Source: Primulina eburnea (Eukaryota > Streptophyta > Magnoliopsida > Lamiales > Gesneriaceae). Taken from it: 64,000 nucleotides of DNA. Under the pieces are notes generated by a model, which did not search any database, was not told where the DNA came from, and saw only the letters and a program-made list of their open reading frames with translations. The DNA is taken from positions 26,003,462 to 26,067,461 of the forward strand of contig NC_133103.1 in the NCBI RefSeq assembly GCF_022965805.1, read 5' to 3'. Each line of letters begins with the position of its first letter. Position 1 is the first letter of the stretch. The position numbers were made by a program, and so were the translations under genes. This document shows, in pieces, positions 1 to 10,863 of the stretch.

Positions 1-676
1 ATCTTGATAATGCCGATCTCCTTATTCCTTAGTACTTTAACCTTGCGATCTAAAATCTGGATTGGTACTTCTTGATAAGTCAAGTTCGGCATCAGATCCA
101 ACGCTTCATGTCTGAGAACATGGGAATGGTTCTAGATGTACTTCCTGAGCATTGAGACGTGAATACATTGTGGACTCTATCCAAGTCTGGCGGTAAGGCT
201 AGATGATATGCTCTTTCTCCAATCCTGTCCAATATATCAAATGGACCGATAAATCTTGGGCTCAGCTTTCCTTTCTTGCCAAATCTCATAATGCCTTTTA
301 GAGGGGCAATTTTTACAAATACATGATCTCCAACTTCAAATTCCAAAGGACTTCTTCGGTTATCGGCATAACTTTTCTGTCTGGTTTGGGTCGTCTTCAT
401 TCTATCCTGGATTAAAGTAATCACATCAGCTATCTGTTGAACCAATTCTGTTTCTAACATCTTTCTTTCACCAACATCATCCCAATTCAACGGTGACCTA
501 CATTTTCTGCCATACAATGCCTCGTATGGTGCCATGCCAATCGTTGCCTGATAACTATTGTTATAAGTAAATTCTGCAAGTGGCAATTTAGAATCCCAAC
601 TACTAGCAAAATCAATCGTGCAGGCTCTTAGCAAATCTTCAAGAATCTGAATCACTCTCTCTGACTGGCCGTCACT
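1..676 (-). pseudogene. pol: Element A integrase C-terminal part with GPY/F segment
   Basis: Continues the integrase of the next fragment after one in-frame TAG at 674-676, where relatives have CAG. The reading frame contains the end of the catalytic core ([18 protein letters not shown]), the conserved stretch ending in GRKCRSPLNWDD, and the GPY/F-type motif [17 protein letters not shown] frameshift follows the VHNVF motif near base 165, after which the chromodomain-like tail continues in another frame to base 1. In an active element this region directs integration and chromatin targeting. Here it is non-functional. Confidence 0.9.
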
Positions 677-2071
677 CTAAGGATGATAAGCTGTGCTAAA
701 AGCCAACCTGGTACCCAAGGCTCTGTGCAAGCTCATCCAAAATTCGGAAGTAAACCTCGGGTCACGGTCAGATACAATTGACACAGGGATACCATGAAGT
801 CTCACAATCTCAGCTACATAAGCTTCAGAATACTGGTTCACTGTAAACGTCGTCTTGACTGGAAGAAAATGAGCCGACTTGGTTAACATGTCAAGAATCA
901 CCCAGATGGAGTTGTAACCCTTTGGTGTTCTTGGAAGTCCCGTTACGAAGTCCATGGTGATGTGTTCCCACTTCCACTGAGGTATTGGTAGGGGTTGCAA
1001 AGTTCCAGCAGGTCTTTGATGCTCAATCTTTACCTGCTGACATGTTAGACATTCGGATATGAATTTTGCGATATCACTTTTCATTCCTGGCCACCAGTAG
1101 AGACGTCGGAGATCCTGATACATCTTGGTGCTACCTGGATGTATCGAGTGTGGCGCGGTATGAGCTTCTGTCAAAACATCACGTCGAATATCATCACCAC
1201 TGGGAACATATATCCGACCCCTACACGTTAACAAATCATCAGTGTTCATCGCAAACTCTGTATTTCCTTTCTCATTTGCCATAGATCGCAATTTCATCAA
1301 CTGATTGTCATTAGTTTGCTCCCGTCGTATCCTATCTGCCAACGTAGGTCGAATAACCAAAGCTGAAAGTCTAGCAATGGTCCCTTGCTCTACCATAGCG
1401 ATCTCGCTCCTCTGAAGATCCAATAGCAACGGCTTCTGAATCAATGAGCTCAAAGAAGAAAGTGACTTGCGGCTCAAAGCATCTGCAACGACGATTGCTT
1501 TACCTGGGTGGTAGCTAATGGTAACATCATAATCTGTAACAAGTTCTAACCACATCCTCTGCCGCATATTGAGTTCCTTCTGAGAGAATAGATATTTCAA
1601 GCTTTTATGGTCTGTGAAAACTTCACATTTCTCGCCATACAGATAATGCCTCCATATTTTCAATGCAAAGACCACTGCAGCCAACTCAAGATCGTGGGTG
1701 GGATAATTCTTTTCGTAATCCTTTAACTGGCGAGAAGCATAAGAGATTACTTTCCCACGCTGCATCAGTACAGCTCCAAGTCCCATCTTTGACGCATCAG
1801 TGTAAACAATAAAATCTTCAGTACCAAATGGAAGTGCTAGGATAGGGGCTGATGTCAACTTGTCTTTCAACACTTGAAATCCGTGCTGGCAATCGTTTGT
1901 CCACTCAAACTTCAGCACTTTCCTCGTCAGTTTGGTTAATGGCAGGGCTATTTTTGAAAAATTGGCAATAAAACGTCGATTATAACCCGCCAAACCAAGA
2001 AAACTACGCACCTCGGAGACTGTCGTAGGAATAGGCCATTTCTTAATAGCGTCAATCTTTATGGCATCCAC
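677..2071 (-). pseudogene. pol: Element A RT C-terminal end, RNase H and integrase
   Basis: A 464-codon open stretch covering the RT connection ([13 protein letters not shown]), RNase H ([18 protein letters not shown], later [20 protein letters not shown] and [10 protein letters not shown]), the integrase zinc-binding HHCC segment (H near TAPHSIHPGS, CLTCQQ) and the core with MDFVTGLP and [12 protein letters not shown]. It ends at a TAG that replaces the glutamine of the usual YHPQ(S/T)DGQ motif. It overlaps the RT fragment in another frame, marking a small indel near 2085. Catalytic residues visible in the open part look conserved. Confidence 0.93.
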
Positions 2072-3333
2072 AGCAGTGCCTTCTCTCGAAAGATATGGCC
2101 CAGAAATGATACTTGCTCTAACCAGAATTCACACTTTTTCAACTTTGCATATAACTGCTGTTCCCTTAATAACTTTAATACAGTTTTGAGATGCTCGACA
2201 TGAAGTTCCCGAGTCTTGGAATAAATCAGGATATCGTCAATGAAAACGATAACAAAGCTATCCAAATATGGCTTGAAGACCCGGTTCATTAGGTCCGTGA
2301 AGACAGACGGAGCGTTCGTCCACCCAAATGACATGACTAAGAACTCATAATGGACGTACCTGGTTCTGAATGCTGTTTTGGGGACGTCGGCTTCCCTAAC
2401 TTTCAGCTGATAATAACCAGAATGCAGGTCGATCTTTGAAAACATTGTCGCTCCCTGTAGCTGATCAAAGAGATCATCAATCCTCGGCAATGGATATTTA
2501 TTCTTGATCGTGGCTTTGTTGATCTCTTTGTAATCAATGCACAACCTCAAAGATCCATCTTTCTTTTTGACAAATAAAACCGGAGCTCCCCACGGAGAAG
2601 AACTCCGATGAATAAAACCTTTGTCTAATAGATCTTGCAACTGATTCTTCAGCTCCTTCATTTCAATCGTGGCCATTCGGTAAGGAGCTTTTGAAATTTG
2701 AGCAGTACCTAGAACCAAGTCAATCACAAACTCAATTTCACGGTCAGGTGGCAATCCAGGCACATCATCCGCAAATACGTCAGGAAAATCCCGAACTACC
2801 TCCATCTCATTCAACTCAATCTTCATCTCAGTATTCAAATCTATCATAGCAGCTAAAAACCCATGACACCCCTTTGATATCATTTCATGAGCTTTGAGAC
2901 AAGAAATATAAGGAGTGTCAAGCAAAATACCTGAACCGTGGAAAATCCCGCTATCATCAACTTCTGCAGGAAATCGCACTGTTTTAGCCACGCAGTCAAT
3001 AACGGCTCGATATGACGATAGCCAGTCCATTCCCAAAATAACATCAAACGCCACCATGGGAATAATAATAAGATCAGCAAAATAGATTTTCTCATTTACT
3101 TGCACTGTAAAACCTTTAAGAATACTAGAAGGCCATAATTCGTCTCCCGACGGCAACAAAATACTATAGTGGAGGGGTTCAAAAGATGGAACAACATTCA
3201 AAGAGCGCAAGAAAATTTCAGACATAAAGGAATGCGTAGCACTAGTGTCAATCAATGTAATAGCGGCCTTGCCTGAAATTAAGTTAGTACATGATATAAC
3301 AGAAGAATCAGGATTTGCGCCTTCTTTGGTCAT
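2059..3333 (-). pseudogene. pol: Element A protease and reverse transcriptase
   Basis: The N-terminal part is a retropepsin-like domain, but the active-site triplet is D-T-S ([13 protein letters not shown]) instead of D-T-G, which should weaken or abolish proteolysis. RT follows with [45 protein letters not shown] and the catalytic [10 protein letters not shown] box. The frame is lost after VSFLGHIF, where a short indel shifts reading to the overlapping RNase H/integrase fragment. Confidence 0.93.
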
Positions 3334-3370
3334 AGTGAAGATTCTGCCTTGAACCCTATCTTTCCCTTTC

Positions 3371-3865
3371 TCACCCCTTCACTGGACAATTTTTGATAAC
3401 ATGTACAACACCTCCACAACGAAAGCATCGATTACTTTCAACCAAGCACTCACCTGTATGCATTTTGCCACATTTTAGACATACAGGTCGATCATATGTA
3501 GGCGGTGGCATAGGAGCTTTGGGTCGATGCTCCTCTTTTTCTTTGCTTCTGAACTTGCCCTTACCTTTCCATCCGGATCCTTGGCCTTTAGTAGAAAAAT
3601 CTTGGAGCTTCAATTGTCTTTCTCTTTCAATTTCCTTCTCGTCCTGCTCGGCCATCCTTGATTTTTCAACAATCTCTTTATATGAAGCAGCTTTAGACAT
3701 TTGAAAGTCTCTTTTAATTTCAGCCTGGACACCTCTAAGAAAATGCTCGCCCTTTTCGATGTCATTGCTGGCCAGATATGGGGCAAACTGACACCCCTCT
3801 TCGAATTTGAGAATATACTCTTGCTTTGACATATTTCCTTGCTTCAGTTCTAGAAATTCCTTCAC
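3371..3865 (-). pseudogene. gag: Element A gag C-terminal half with zinc knuckles
   Basis: Contains the end of the retrotransposon gag domain (EFLELKQGNMSKQEYILKF, then FAPYLASNDIEKGEHFLRG), a basic linker, and two cysteine motifs: CLKCGKMHTGEC, followed by CFRCGGVVHVIKNC, a CCHC knuckle. It would encode the capsid C-terminal part and nucleocapsid. A frame break separates it from the N-terminal gag part and a stop separates it from protease. Confidence 0.9.
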
Positions 3866-3883
3866 TTTCTGACTTCGAACATC

Positions 3884-4337
3884 TCAAGGAAAATATTTGT
3901 CGTAGAATAAATCTTTAAACTCCTGCCACTTGAGTGCCGAGACATTAACTGATATCTTGGTGGCGTCCCACCAAGTCCTCGCCGTCTTGGTCAGTAGAAA
4001 AATGGCACAGCTGGCTCGATCTATATCTTGAAACTGAAGATAATCATATATAGCCTCCACAGCTTTGACCCATTCCAAGGCGACCATGTGATCAGTGCTA
4101 CCATCAAATTCTGGTGGCTTCATCTTACGAAATCTTTCGAATGCGCCTTCACTACTAGGCTCGGGCCTCACTTGCTCTCTCTCTCTCTCTCCCTCGCCCT
4201 GCATTCTGCAATCGCAAGAGCTGCTGGATTTGCTAGCCGTGTACTTTGGCATGTTCTTTCAGTAACTTGCTAAATTCACCAACCACTCTAGATGATGAAC
4301 TATCCTCCCCTTCTGGTGCTTTACGCTTAGGCGGCAT
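3884..4337 (-). pseudogene. gag: Element A gag N-terminal half
   Basis: The probable original start is the ATG at 4337 (minus), giving MPPKRKAPEGEDSSSS, the same start type as F (MPPKRKASEGEDSSSS). That frame stops after about 34 codons. The downstream frame 3884-4252 carries the gag core (FRKMKPPEFDGSTDHMVALEWVKAVEAIYDYL, ending LFYDKYFP). A CT-rich microsatellite near 4180-4195 (encoding GEREREQ) is a likely site of the frame slip. Confidence 0.88.
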
Positions 4338-4488
4338 GATCCTTATGATAAATATTAGTTTAAAACCATTTCCATATCATAATTATTGAGGCTACACATC
4401 CATATTATATCAAATGATGCAGGTACATACATACCGAATTGTCGACAGCAGAGGAAGTCATACGTCAAATCATTGGTCCGAAAATCTC

Positions 4489-4501
4489 GGCTCTGATACC
4501 A
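4489..4501 (-). other. Element A primer-binding site (tRNA-iMet type)
   Basis: The minus strand reads TGGTATCAGAGCC, complementary to the 3' end of plant initiator methionine tRNA. It is separated from the LTR edge (4507) by five bases, the same spacing as in element F. Confidence 0.92.
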
Positions 4502-4506
4502 CTAAA

Positions 4507-4953
4507 TGTAACGCTCATGACTAAAATGCGTAATTAGTGCGGAAGATTTAAAATATGGAGAAAATGTGTTAATCTAAAAAAAAATTTGGGCAGCATCTCC
4601 CCGTACATAAGACATGCCACCTGTCTCAAACAACACATAATACACGAGCAAAAGATTTTCATATACATCAGATAACAGTAAGTAAAGTATCTACACATCT
4701 TGCCAAAACCAAAGCGCAAAACAAGATTTTCAATGTTTTCCAAACTAGCCAAAAGCTTGACAATAACAAAATAACATCCATTCAAAATCTCCAAAGTTTG
4801 GCATATTCCCTTCTCTCGCTTCGACAACTCAGGGGATCAGTCTTTCTTACCTGTGCCTGCATCACATGAACATAACTAGAATGAGTATAAAACTCAACAA
4901 ATGGAATAAATACTAACAAGATACATATACATCATTTTATTGTAAAACATAGC
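4507..4953 (-). repeat. Element A 5' LTR, truncated
   Basis: Starts (plus orientation) TGTAACGC, like the F LTR edge TGTAACGCC. Patches of the first 440 bp align loosely with the F LTR, for example the stretch around GAGTATAAAACTCA and the TGTAAAACATAG motif. Homology ends at about 4953, where gag of element B begins, so most of the U3 side is lost. Confidence 0.75.
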
Positions 4954-5826
4954 TTGTGTGGTACGGCCAACTCCTCTCCTCTTGAGTTGTTGTTCCACTT
5001 TTATCGCCATCTGCACCATTTCATCTAGATCCAAGTAATGTCTAAGCTCCACTTGGTCTTGAATTTCCCTGTTCAAACCACACATAAAACGAGCCATAGT
5101 AGCCTCACTATCCTCATCTATGTTGGTTCTAATCATGACTACTTCCAACTCTTTATAGTAGTCCTCAACAATCTTCACACACTGTTTCAAGGTTTGTAAC
5201 TTGATAAACATTTCTCTATAGTAGTGATTTGGTACAAACCTCTTTCTCATTACGCTCTTCATTTCAGCCCAAGTTTCTATAGGTCGCTCATTGCATCTTC
5301 TTTTATTAGTCACTAATTGATCCCACCAAATAAGTGCATAATCAACAAATTCAACCACGGCCAACCTAACCTTTTTGAGTTCAGAATAATGGTGACAATC
5401 AAATACAAATTCAACTCGCTTTTCCCATTCTAAATAAACTTCAGGGTCTGACTTACCATGGAACGACGGAATTTTCATTTTAATGCTTCCTATGTTACTA
5501 TCTTCCTTATTCCCATCATTGTACCTACCCCGTACGGCTTCTCTTCTTACCCTACCAAATCCTCCTCTACTTCGTCCGCTCCTACCCCAGTTCTCATTTT
5601 GACTTTCCTCTTCTACACCCAAATCATAATCATCCTCTTCTTCTTCAACTGTACCCAAACCTTTAGGCTTAGATTTATTTTCACTAGTGCTAACCTCAAG
5701 CCTATCCAACCTCTCATATAAAGTATCCAACTCGGCCCTCATCATTTTACTAAAATGCCCATATAACGCCTCCATTTGAACCTTAGACAACCCTTGATTC
5801 GAACTTTCTCCTACTTCCCTCTCCAT
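4894..5826 (-). pseudogene. gag: Element B gag, 3'-truncated, fused to element A LTR
   Basis: From ATG 5826 (minus) an open frame of about 290 gag codons runs to 4954: a coiled N-terminus (MEALYGHFSKMMRAELDTLY), an acidic and then RG-rich linker, and the gag core KMKIPSFHGKSDPEVYLEWE ... ALIWWDQL ... RFVPNHYYREMF ... ARFMCGLNREIQDQVEL, ending KVEQQLKRRGVGRTTQ. The last approximately 20 codons (to 4894) are translated LTR of element A. No zinc knuckle or protease remains. The gag core itself has no stop. Confidence 0.88.
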
Positions 5827-6320
5827 TTTACTTTTAGATTTTGTACCTGCAAGAAAATGTTAGTAGAAATAAAAGATTTTCCTTACCCAAATTCTCACGA
5901 TCACTCCAAAGAAATAACACTCGCACTCAAATATTTTTCACTCGAATTTGATAGTTCTTTCAAAGATGTGATCAATTTTTATATATTTTTTTTTATCAAA
6001 CTAACAAGATTCAACTTGTGAACACTTGCAACTGTCTCACTTGGATTGCACAAAAACATGAACAATAGAATAACACAGAACAAATTTTTCGAGAATTCTG
6101 GATTATCAAATAACAAAGGATGATAGAAATAACGCAGATCGAACAAAGGATAACACAAAACTTAAACAGAACGAATTTTTGTTTTTGTTTTTGGTAGATA
6201 TGACAATAGAAACAAAAGGATACCACAGATCTGAGAACAGAATGAAATTTGAGACAGATCTGAAAAATAACAACAACGATAACTTACTTGAATTCAATGA
6301 GCCAAATCTCTGATACAAAA
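5827..6320 (-). other. Element B 5' leader with degenerate primer-binding site
   Basis: No ORF of note. At 6301-6320 the minus strand reads TTTTGTATCAGAG followed by ATTTGGC, matching the iMet primer site TGGTATCAGAG except at the first bases. It directly abuts the LTR edge at 6321. The rest is AT-rich leader. Confidence 0.7.
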
Positions 6321-7253
6321 TGATGCGAAACCTCCTACGAATGAGAAGCAAACACGATTATCGAAATCGCACCCTCAACTCAATAACAAACAAGGATGGA
6401 TTTGTTGTCCCGATCTTTTGAAACAAGTAACGATTTGTGATATTCACCTCTAAGCGATTAAAACTTAATAACAAATATCAACAATAAAACAATTGAATTT
6501 CAAACGAACCTTCAAAGATCTTGTTTTGACAATCCGAGAGAAAAACAATCGACAAATGCCACAAAGATGAAAATCTTTGATAAGTTTGATTTGGTTTTCT
6601 TCTTGTGAAGAACAAAGCTAAAATCTTTGAAAATTGAGAGAACCTCAAGATTTTCTTATATCATTCAATTATTTCGTTCAACCTTGATACAATGCATATA
6701 AATACAATAAAATAACAAGAAAGTTGTGTGAAAAGGCTTAAATAAGATAACTAGCAAATTTGACATGGAAGTGCGCACGGTGGCGCGAGATCTCGCGCTG
6801 GGGCGCGTAGCATAGTGCCTTATTTTCTTCCCTGGGCGTACGGTAGTGCCGGATCATGCGTGGGGGCGCGCTCTATACTGCCTTCATGCAACACCCGGCG
6901 CGCGGCCGCGCCGGAACTCGCGCGGTGGCGCGCGCGCCAAATGTGGCGCGGGTGCGCGTCACCTGCTGTCCGATTGCGCGCGGTTGCACGAGATCCTGTG
7001 CTGGTGCGCGCATGCTGTTGTCCTCATGGTCATTTAACACTTGAATAACATTCCAAACACTTCCATTGTTGTGTCCATGTTCCCCAAGCTCTTTTATTTT
7101 AGACATCCAACTTGTAGGTCCTTTTTGGTAGCTCATCATGAATCCTTGAAGTGATTCTTTAAATTTCTTGCTACGTCCCCTTGTTATAGTCCTTCGGGCA
7201 ACTCCAACGACTCCCATGCTTTCTTTGGTGCTTGATCAACCACGTTTGCATCA
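6321..7253 (-). repeat. Element B 5' LTR (933 bp)
   Basis: Bounded by inverted hexamers TGATGC (6321) and GCATCA (ending 7253). It contains a GC-rich patch rich in GCGC and CGCG at about 6776-7015, including the perfect palindrome CGCGAGATCTCGCG. On the minus strand this patch lies upstream of a TATA-like box (TGCATATAAATAC in plus orientation, about 6693-6705). Confidence 0.85.
7080..7252 (-). pseudogene. pol: Pol C-terminal tail encoded inside element B LTR
   Basis: Reading the minus strand from the second base of the LTR gives an open frame with DANVVDQAPKKAWE that ends after LPEGL. One base out of phase it continues with ITRGRSKKFKESLQGF. The pattern G-P-(I/M)-T-R-x-R-x-K-K-x-K-E is, from my knowledge, a common end of plant gypsy polyproteins. 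I infer that in the 3' LTR of an intact copy pol would read into the LTR, and that this copy has a one-base deletion. The GC-rich remainder of the frame below about 7050 is probably not coding. Confidence 0.5.
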
Positions 7254-8657
7254 CTTAGCCATGGTTCAAACCACACCCTAGGATGTTGGGAAGAGGCTCT
7301 GGTTGGTGGTTCAAGCCTCAATGGCCATTAGCCTTGCAAACAACGCATGCAAGCGAAAGCGTTGCTGCTGTATTTTTTTTACTGCAAGTTGGTGCTTTGG
7401 TTCAGAGGCTCGTTTGATTTCTTGGTTGGCTTTTAGCCTATGGCCTTAGACTGGACAATACCTCATTGAGTTGGGAAGGTCATGTTTTTGGCTGTTTGTG
7501 ATTTGGTTAAGTTTATAGGACGTACAAGAATTTACAGTACAATGTGCCAAAGTGACTCTCGGAAGAGCGTTTCATGATTTTGGCCTCCATGCACCATTTT
7601 CGTGTATTACAGCCCTTGGTAGATATTTTTCATCATTTTAGGTGTATTTTAATCAATACTAAATGAAGGTTCGATGTTGGTTCAGGTTGGTACGGAGTCA
7701 TGGTTAGATACTAAGTTTGTTGGGCGTAATAGTTTCGTTTTTGGTTCGGTTAGGATATGTTGGTCAAGTTAAGTTCATTTGCATGTTTCGCATGTTAGAA
7801 TTAGGTCGCAGCGAGCCTGGAAACGATCCAACCCAATTGGTAAAATAACACAGGAATTTAATTATATTACGTGCATAAAACTATAAAAGTTTATTTCTGA
7901 GACATATGCATTATGTCTTGTGGCCACCTCACGCTTATGGGATTATTACTTCATCTGGTGGCTACTGACCGGTTCGTGTTCATGTATGGGTACGGATATC
8001 CAGTCTAAGGGCTGTGATGATCTCTACCGCCCAGTATACTGTGGTTTAGTCTAATTAGACGATTCATTTCACGTTATGGGCCACTTGCGCAGAACATATT
8101 CTCAATAGAAAATTATTATATGCTATTTCATGACAGGGCTCTATCGAGCAAGCATTTCACTTACGATTTTCAGTTCAGTTATGCACGTATTTATAATTAC
8201 TCATTACAAGATATTTTCACGTTATGCTTTACGATATGATATTTTTACCCGTCGTGAAACTTTATGATATATTTTACTCGTTATTCACGATATATGCATG
8301 TTGAGTCTTTAGACTCACTAGACTTGATTGTTGTAGGTGCTGATGAGGTCGGGACCGAGGGCGGGGACCATTGAGCCATCTTGGGTCGGCAGTAGTAGGA
8401 ACCCGAGGACCTCATTTATCAGTTTTTTTTATTATTTTATGCAAACTCATTTTATCGCGATGAATTATTTTAAGTTGTTGCTTTGAAACAAATATTTACT
8501 TCCGCTGTTATCTCGACATTTAAAGCTTTTATTCCGCTGCTACTTTAAACATTGAATCTTTTATCAGTGTATTTTATGAATGAGGCATTTTATTTATTTC
8601 AAGAGAAAATTTTAAATTATTCCACAAATTTTCAAGTACGAAACACGGGCCACTACA
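7254..8657 (+). repeat. D-type LTR fragment (3' portion of an LTR)
   Basis: Aligns with the 5' LTR of element D (21,500-22,100 and 24,156-24,971), for example TTAGCCATGGTTCAA, GCAGCGAGCCTGG, ATGATCTCTACCGCCCAGTA and GAGCCATCTTGGGTCGGC. It lacks the copia solo LTR that interrupts D, so it preserves the uninterrupted target around 7830. It ends GGGCCACTACA, the LTR 3' edge, but no primer site follows. It is cut on the left by element B. Confidence 0.85.
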
Positions 8658-9354
8658 CGTTGTCTTCAGGTAATGCTTATCACTGTTTTTGTATTCCTAT
8701 TTTATAACAAAATGTTGAAATATTTTTATGTTTCTTAATCTGTAGTTGAACTATAAAGTTGAGGAGTGGGAGAAACATTCAATCTTTCAAAAGTTAGGTA
8801 AATTGTGGCGTGATAGAAAATCCAAACTCCAAATACGTATACAAGAAGTTCGTGATGGTCGAGTGGCTTCACGAGATCTTTGTCTTTTGAAGCACGAATT
8901 TATGGATCAAAACCAATGGGACTCTTTTGTAAAGAAAACACTATCACAAGCATTTCAAGTAAGTATCAATTCATTGTTATGGATTTCTTCACTTTTTGAT
9001 ACATGCATATAATTGTTATTATTTTTGGGCTTAAGTTTAGTAATATATACAATTGGTTGATCAAATAATTCACTTAATATGATTTGTTGTGTTAAGTTAT
9101 ATATGGTGATTTATATGTAGTTATATATTGATGATCATATAAGCACTCTGGATGCTGCATGCATTTGAGTTTTGTAAGCAAAGTGTGATTTGTGGTTATT
9201 GCATGGTTGGTGTATGAACAGTTTACTAGAGGAAAGGATTTTGGATGATTTTTAGCTTTTGTGTGGCTGTCAGTAATTGACCCTTCACAGTGATGGACTT
9301 CGACTGCTAGAAAGAGTAGAGGGAAAAAGTGATTATGCATAAAGATGTGATCAG

Positions 9355-9485
9355 GAAAATACTAAAGTAACATACTTGCAAAAAACATTCCAGCATACTA
9401 AAATAACATACTTGCAAAAAACATTCCAGCATACTGGTTCATGCATAAAGATGTGATCAACAAAAAACATTCCAGCATACCAATT
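9355..9485. repeat. Short tandem repeat in CACTA intron
   Basis: About 33-bp units (ACATACTTGCAAAAAACATTCCAGCATACT) occur twice in full and once partially. The block CATAAAGATGTGATCA occurs at both ends. There is no coding potential. Confidence 0.7.
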
Positions 9486-10288
9486 CAATATATCAAAATA
9501 AACAAAAAAATGCAACCTAGATACCAATAGGCTTAAACTGAACCTTATCTGCAGAGCCCGTGTGCCAAGTATTCTAGCTCTTGTATATTTAGCAATCATG
9601 TGACTAATCAATCATATATGAATATGTTATATGTTTTTTAATTTCGGGAAAAAAGTGAAAAATTTAAGGCAATGAGGGAAAAGCAAAGACACAACAACAC
9701 AATGAGCAGGAGAGGTTATGCCCATTTAGCTCACATTATGGTAATTATTATTATTTGAAAAAACTTATGAAAAGTTCTTTTCAAAATTTTATTATTTTTA
9801 ATTGTAATGATACATTTTATGAATTATGTTCCTAATGAATTTTTCATATATTTCTATATGCCTCATACTCAAGGAGCAAACAAGTTCTGCTGATATACCA
9901 ATTACAAGAACAAAAGTATCGGTGGAAGGCCATAAGAAGAAAAATGGACAACCTAGTGGTGAAGCTGTTGGAGAAAAAATGGTAGTAAAATTATTTCTAT
10001 CAGAAAAAAAACTGGTCAACAAAAATACATTATTTTCTCAAAAATTATTTGTCTGTAATTTGCAGAAATAAATAAAAGAATGTGCACCTGAATCTCAAAA
10101 CACTACTAACATTGCTGAGGATGCAATTAGCCTTGTATTTGGGAAGGAAATTCGAGGTAGAGTGCGAGGAATGGGCTTTGGAGTTACACCTTCAAAAGTT
10201 GGAGCATATTTGCAACAAAATGGAACAATTAAACAACTTCAAAGTATGATGCACATCCTTCAACAAGAAGTGCAACAAATGAGGTCTA

Positions 10289-10493
10289 TTTTTTTTTTGT
10301 AATGCACATGGGCTGTTCCCGATTGGGCTTAAGTCCCCTCACGGTCATCCCATTACCCATTACTTATAGAACTTCTCTAGCCCAGGCACTGGAGCTTTTG
10401 CCTTCCCAGGATTAGAACCCAAGACCTCCTGGACTTATATAGATCTTGGCAGCAATCCTGGTACTAGTTGAGCTACTAACTCAACTTGTACCA
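10289..10493 (-). mobile_element. tRNA-derived SINE copy 1
   Basis: On the minus strand an A-box-like TAGCTCAACTAGTACC and a B-box-like GGTTCTAATCC precede a body ending in CATGTGCATTAC and poly(A) (poly(T) on plus at 10289-10298). It lies directly after the exon ending QQEVQQMR. It is about 90 percent similar by eye to copies 2 and 3. Confidence 0.78.
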
Positions 10494-10680
10494 TATTTTT
10501 TTGTAATGCACATGGGATGTTCCCAATTGGGCTTGAGTCCCCTCACGGTTATCCCATTACCCATTACTCATAGAACTTCTCCAGCTCAGGCACTGGAGCT
10601 TTTGCCTTCCCAGGATTAGAACCCAAGACCTCCTGGACTTATATAGATCTTGGCAGCAATCATGGTACCAGTTGATCTAC
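10494..10680 (-). mobile_element. tRNA-derived SINE copy 2
   Basis: Same family and orientation as copy 1, with its own T tract near 10495-10502. Its tRNA-like head lies against the head of copy 3 at 10680/10681. Confidence 0.78.
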
Positions 10681-10863
10681 TAGCTCAACTGGTACCAGGA
10701 TTGCTGCCAAGATCTATATAAGTCCAGGAGGTCTTGGGTTCTAATCCTGGGAAGGCAAAAGCTCCAGTGCCTGGGCTGGAGAAGTTCTATGAGTAATGGT
10801 TAATGGGATAACCGTGAGGGACTCAAGCCCAATCGGGAACAGCCCATGTGCATTACAAAAAAA
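10681..10863 (+). mobile_element. tRNA-derived SINE copy 3 (inverted)
   Basis: Begins TAGCTCAACTGGTACC (A-box-like), has B-box-like GGTTCTAATCC about 50 bp on, and ends in an A tract at 10857-10863. It is followed by a partial repeat of the SINE 3' end (CATGTGCATTAC). With copy 2 it forms an inverted repeat of about 180-bp arms and almost no spacer. Confidence 0.8.

Larger units (their letters stand above)
1..4953 (-). mobile_element. Element A: degraded Ty3/gypsy chromovirus (Tekay/Del-like), 3' end beyond window
   Basis: The minus strand reads, from high to low coordinates: partial 5' LTR, iMet primer-binding site, gag with a zinc knuckle, protease, reverse transcriptase, RNase H, integrase, and the beginning of a chromodomain tail that runs off the window at base 1. 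The order PR-RT-RH-IN identifies Ty3/gypsy, and the GPY/F-like segment followed by the tail fits a chromovirus. The coding region is broken into at least five frames, so this copy is dead. Its LTR is cut after about 447 bp by element B material. Its pol is closest to that of elements F and G in this window. Confidence 0.93.
4954..7253 (-). mobile_element. Element B: gypsy 5' LTR plus gag fragment
   Basis: On the minus strand a complete LTR (7253 down to 6321), a degenerate iMet primer site, a 5' leader and a gag gene are present, but everything from the zinc knuckle onward is missing and the sequence jumps into the LTR of element A. This is a different Ty3/gypsy family from A, C, D, F and H by gag sequence and LTR. 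Confidence 0.85.

Noticed and set aside
6815..7048. Three overlapping plus-strand ORFs in the GC-rich patch
   Set aside because: Open only because the LTR patch is GC-rich. Low-complexity Arg/Ala/Cys products with no domain.
8746..9012. Host gene with introns
   Set aside because: Domains match plant En/Spm-related transposase proteins, the frame has lesions, and CACTA subterminal repeats follow, so it is transposon-borne.
10681..10750. A functional tRNA gene
   Set aside because: A- and B-box-like motifs exist but no cloverleaf forms, and the unit ends in poly(A). It is a SINE head.
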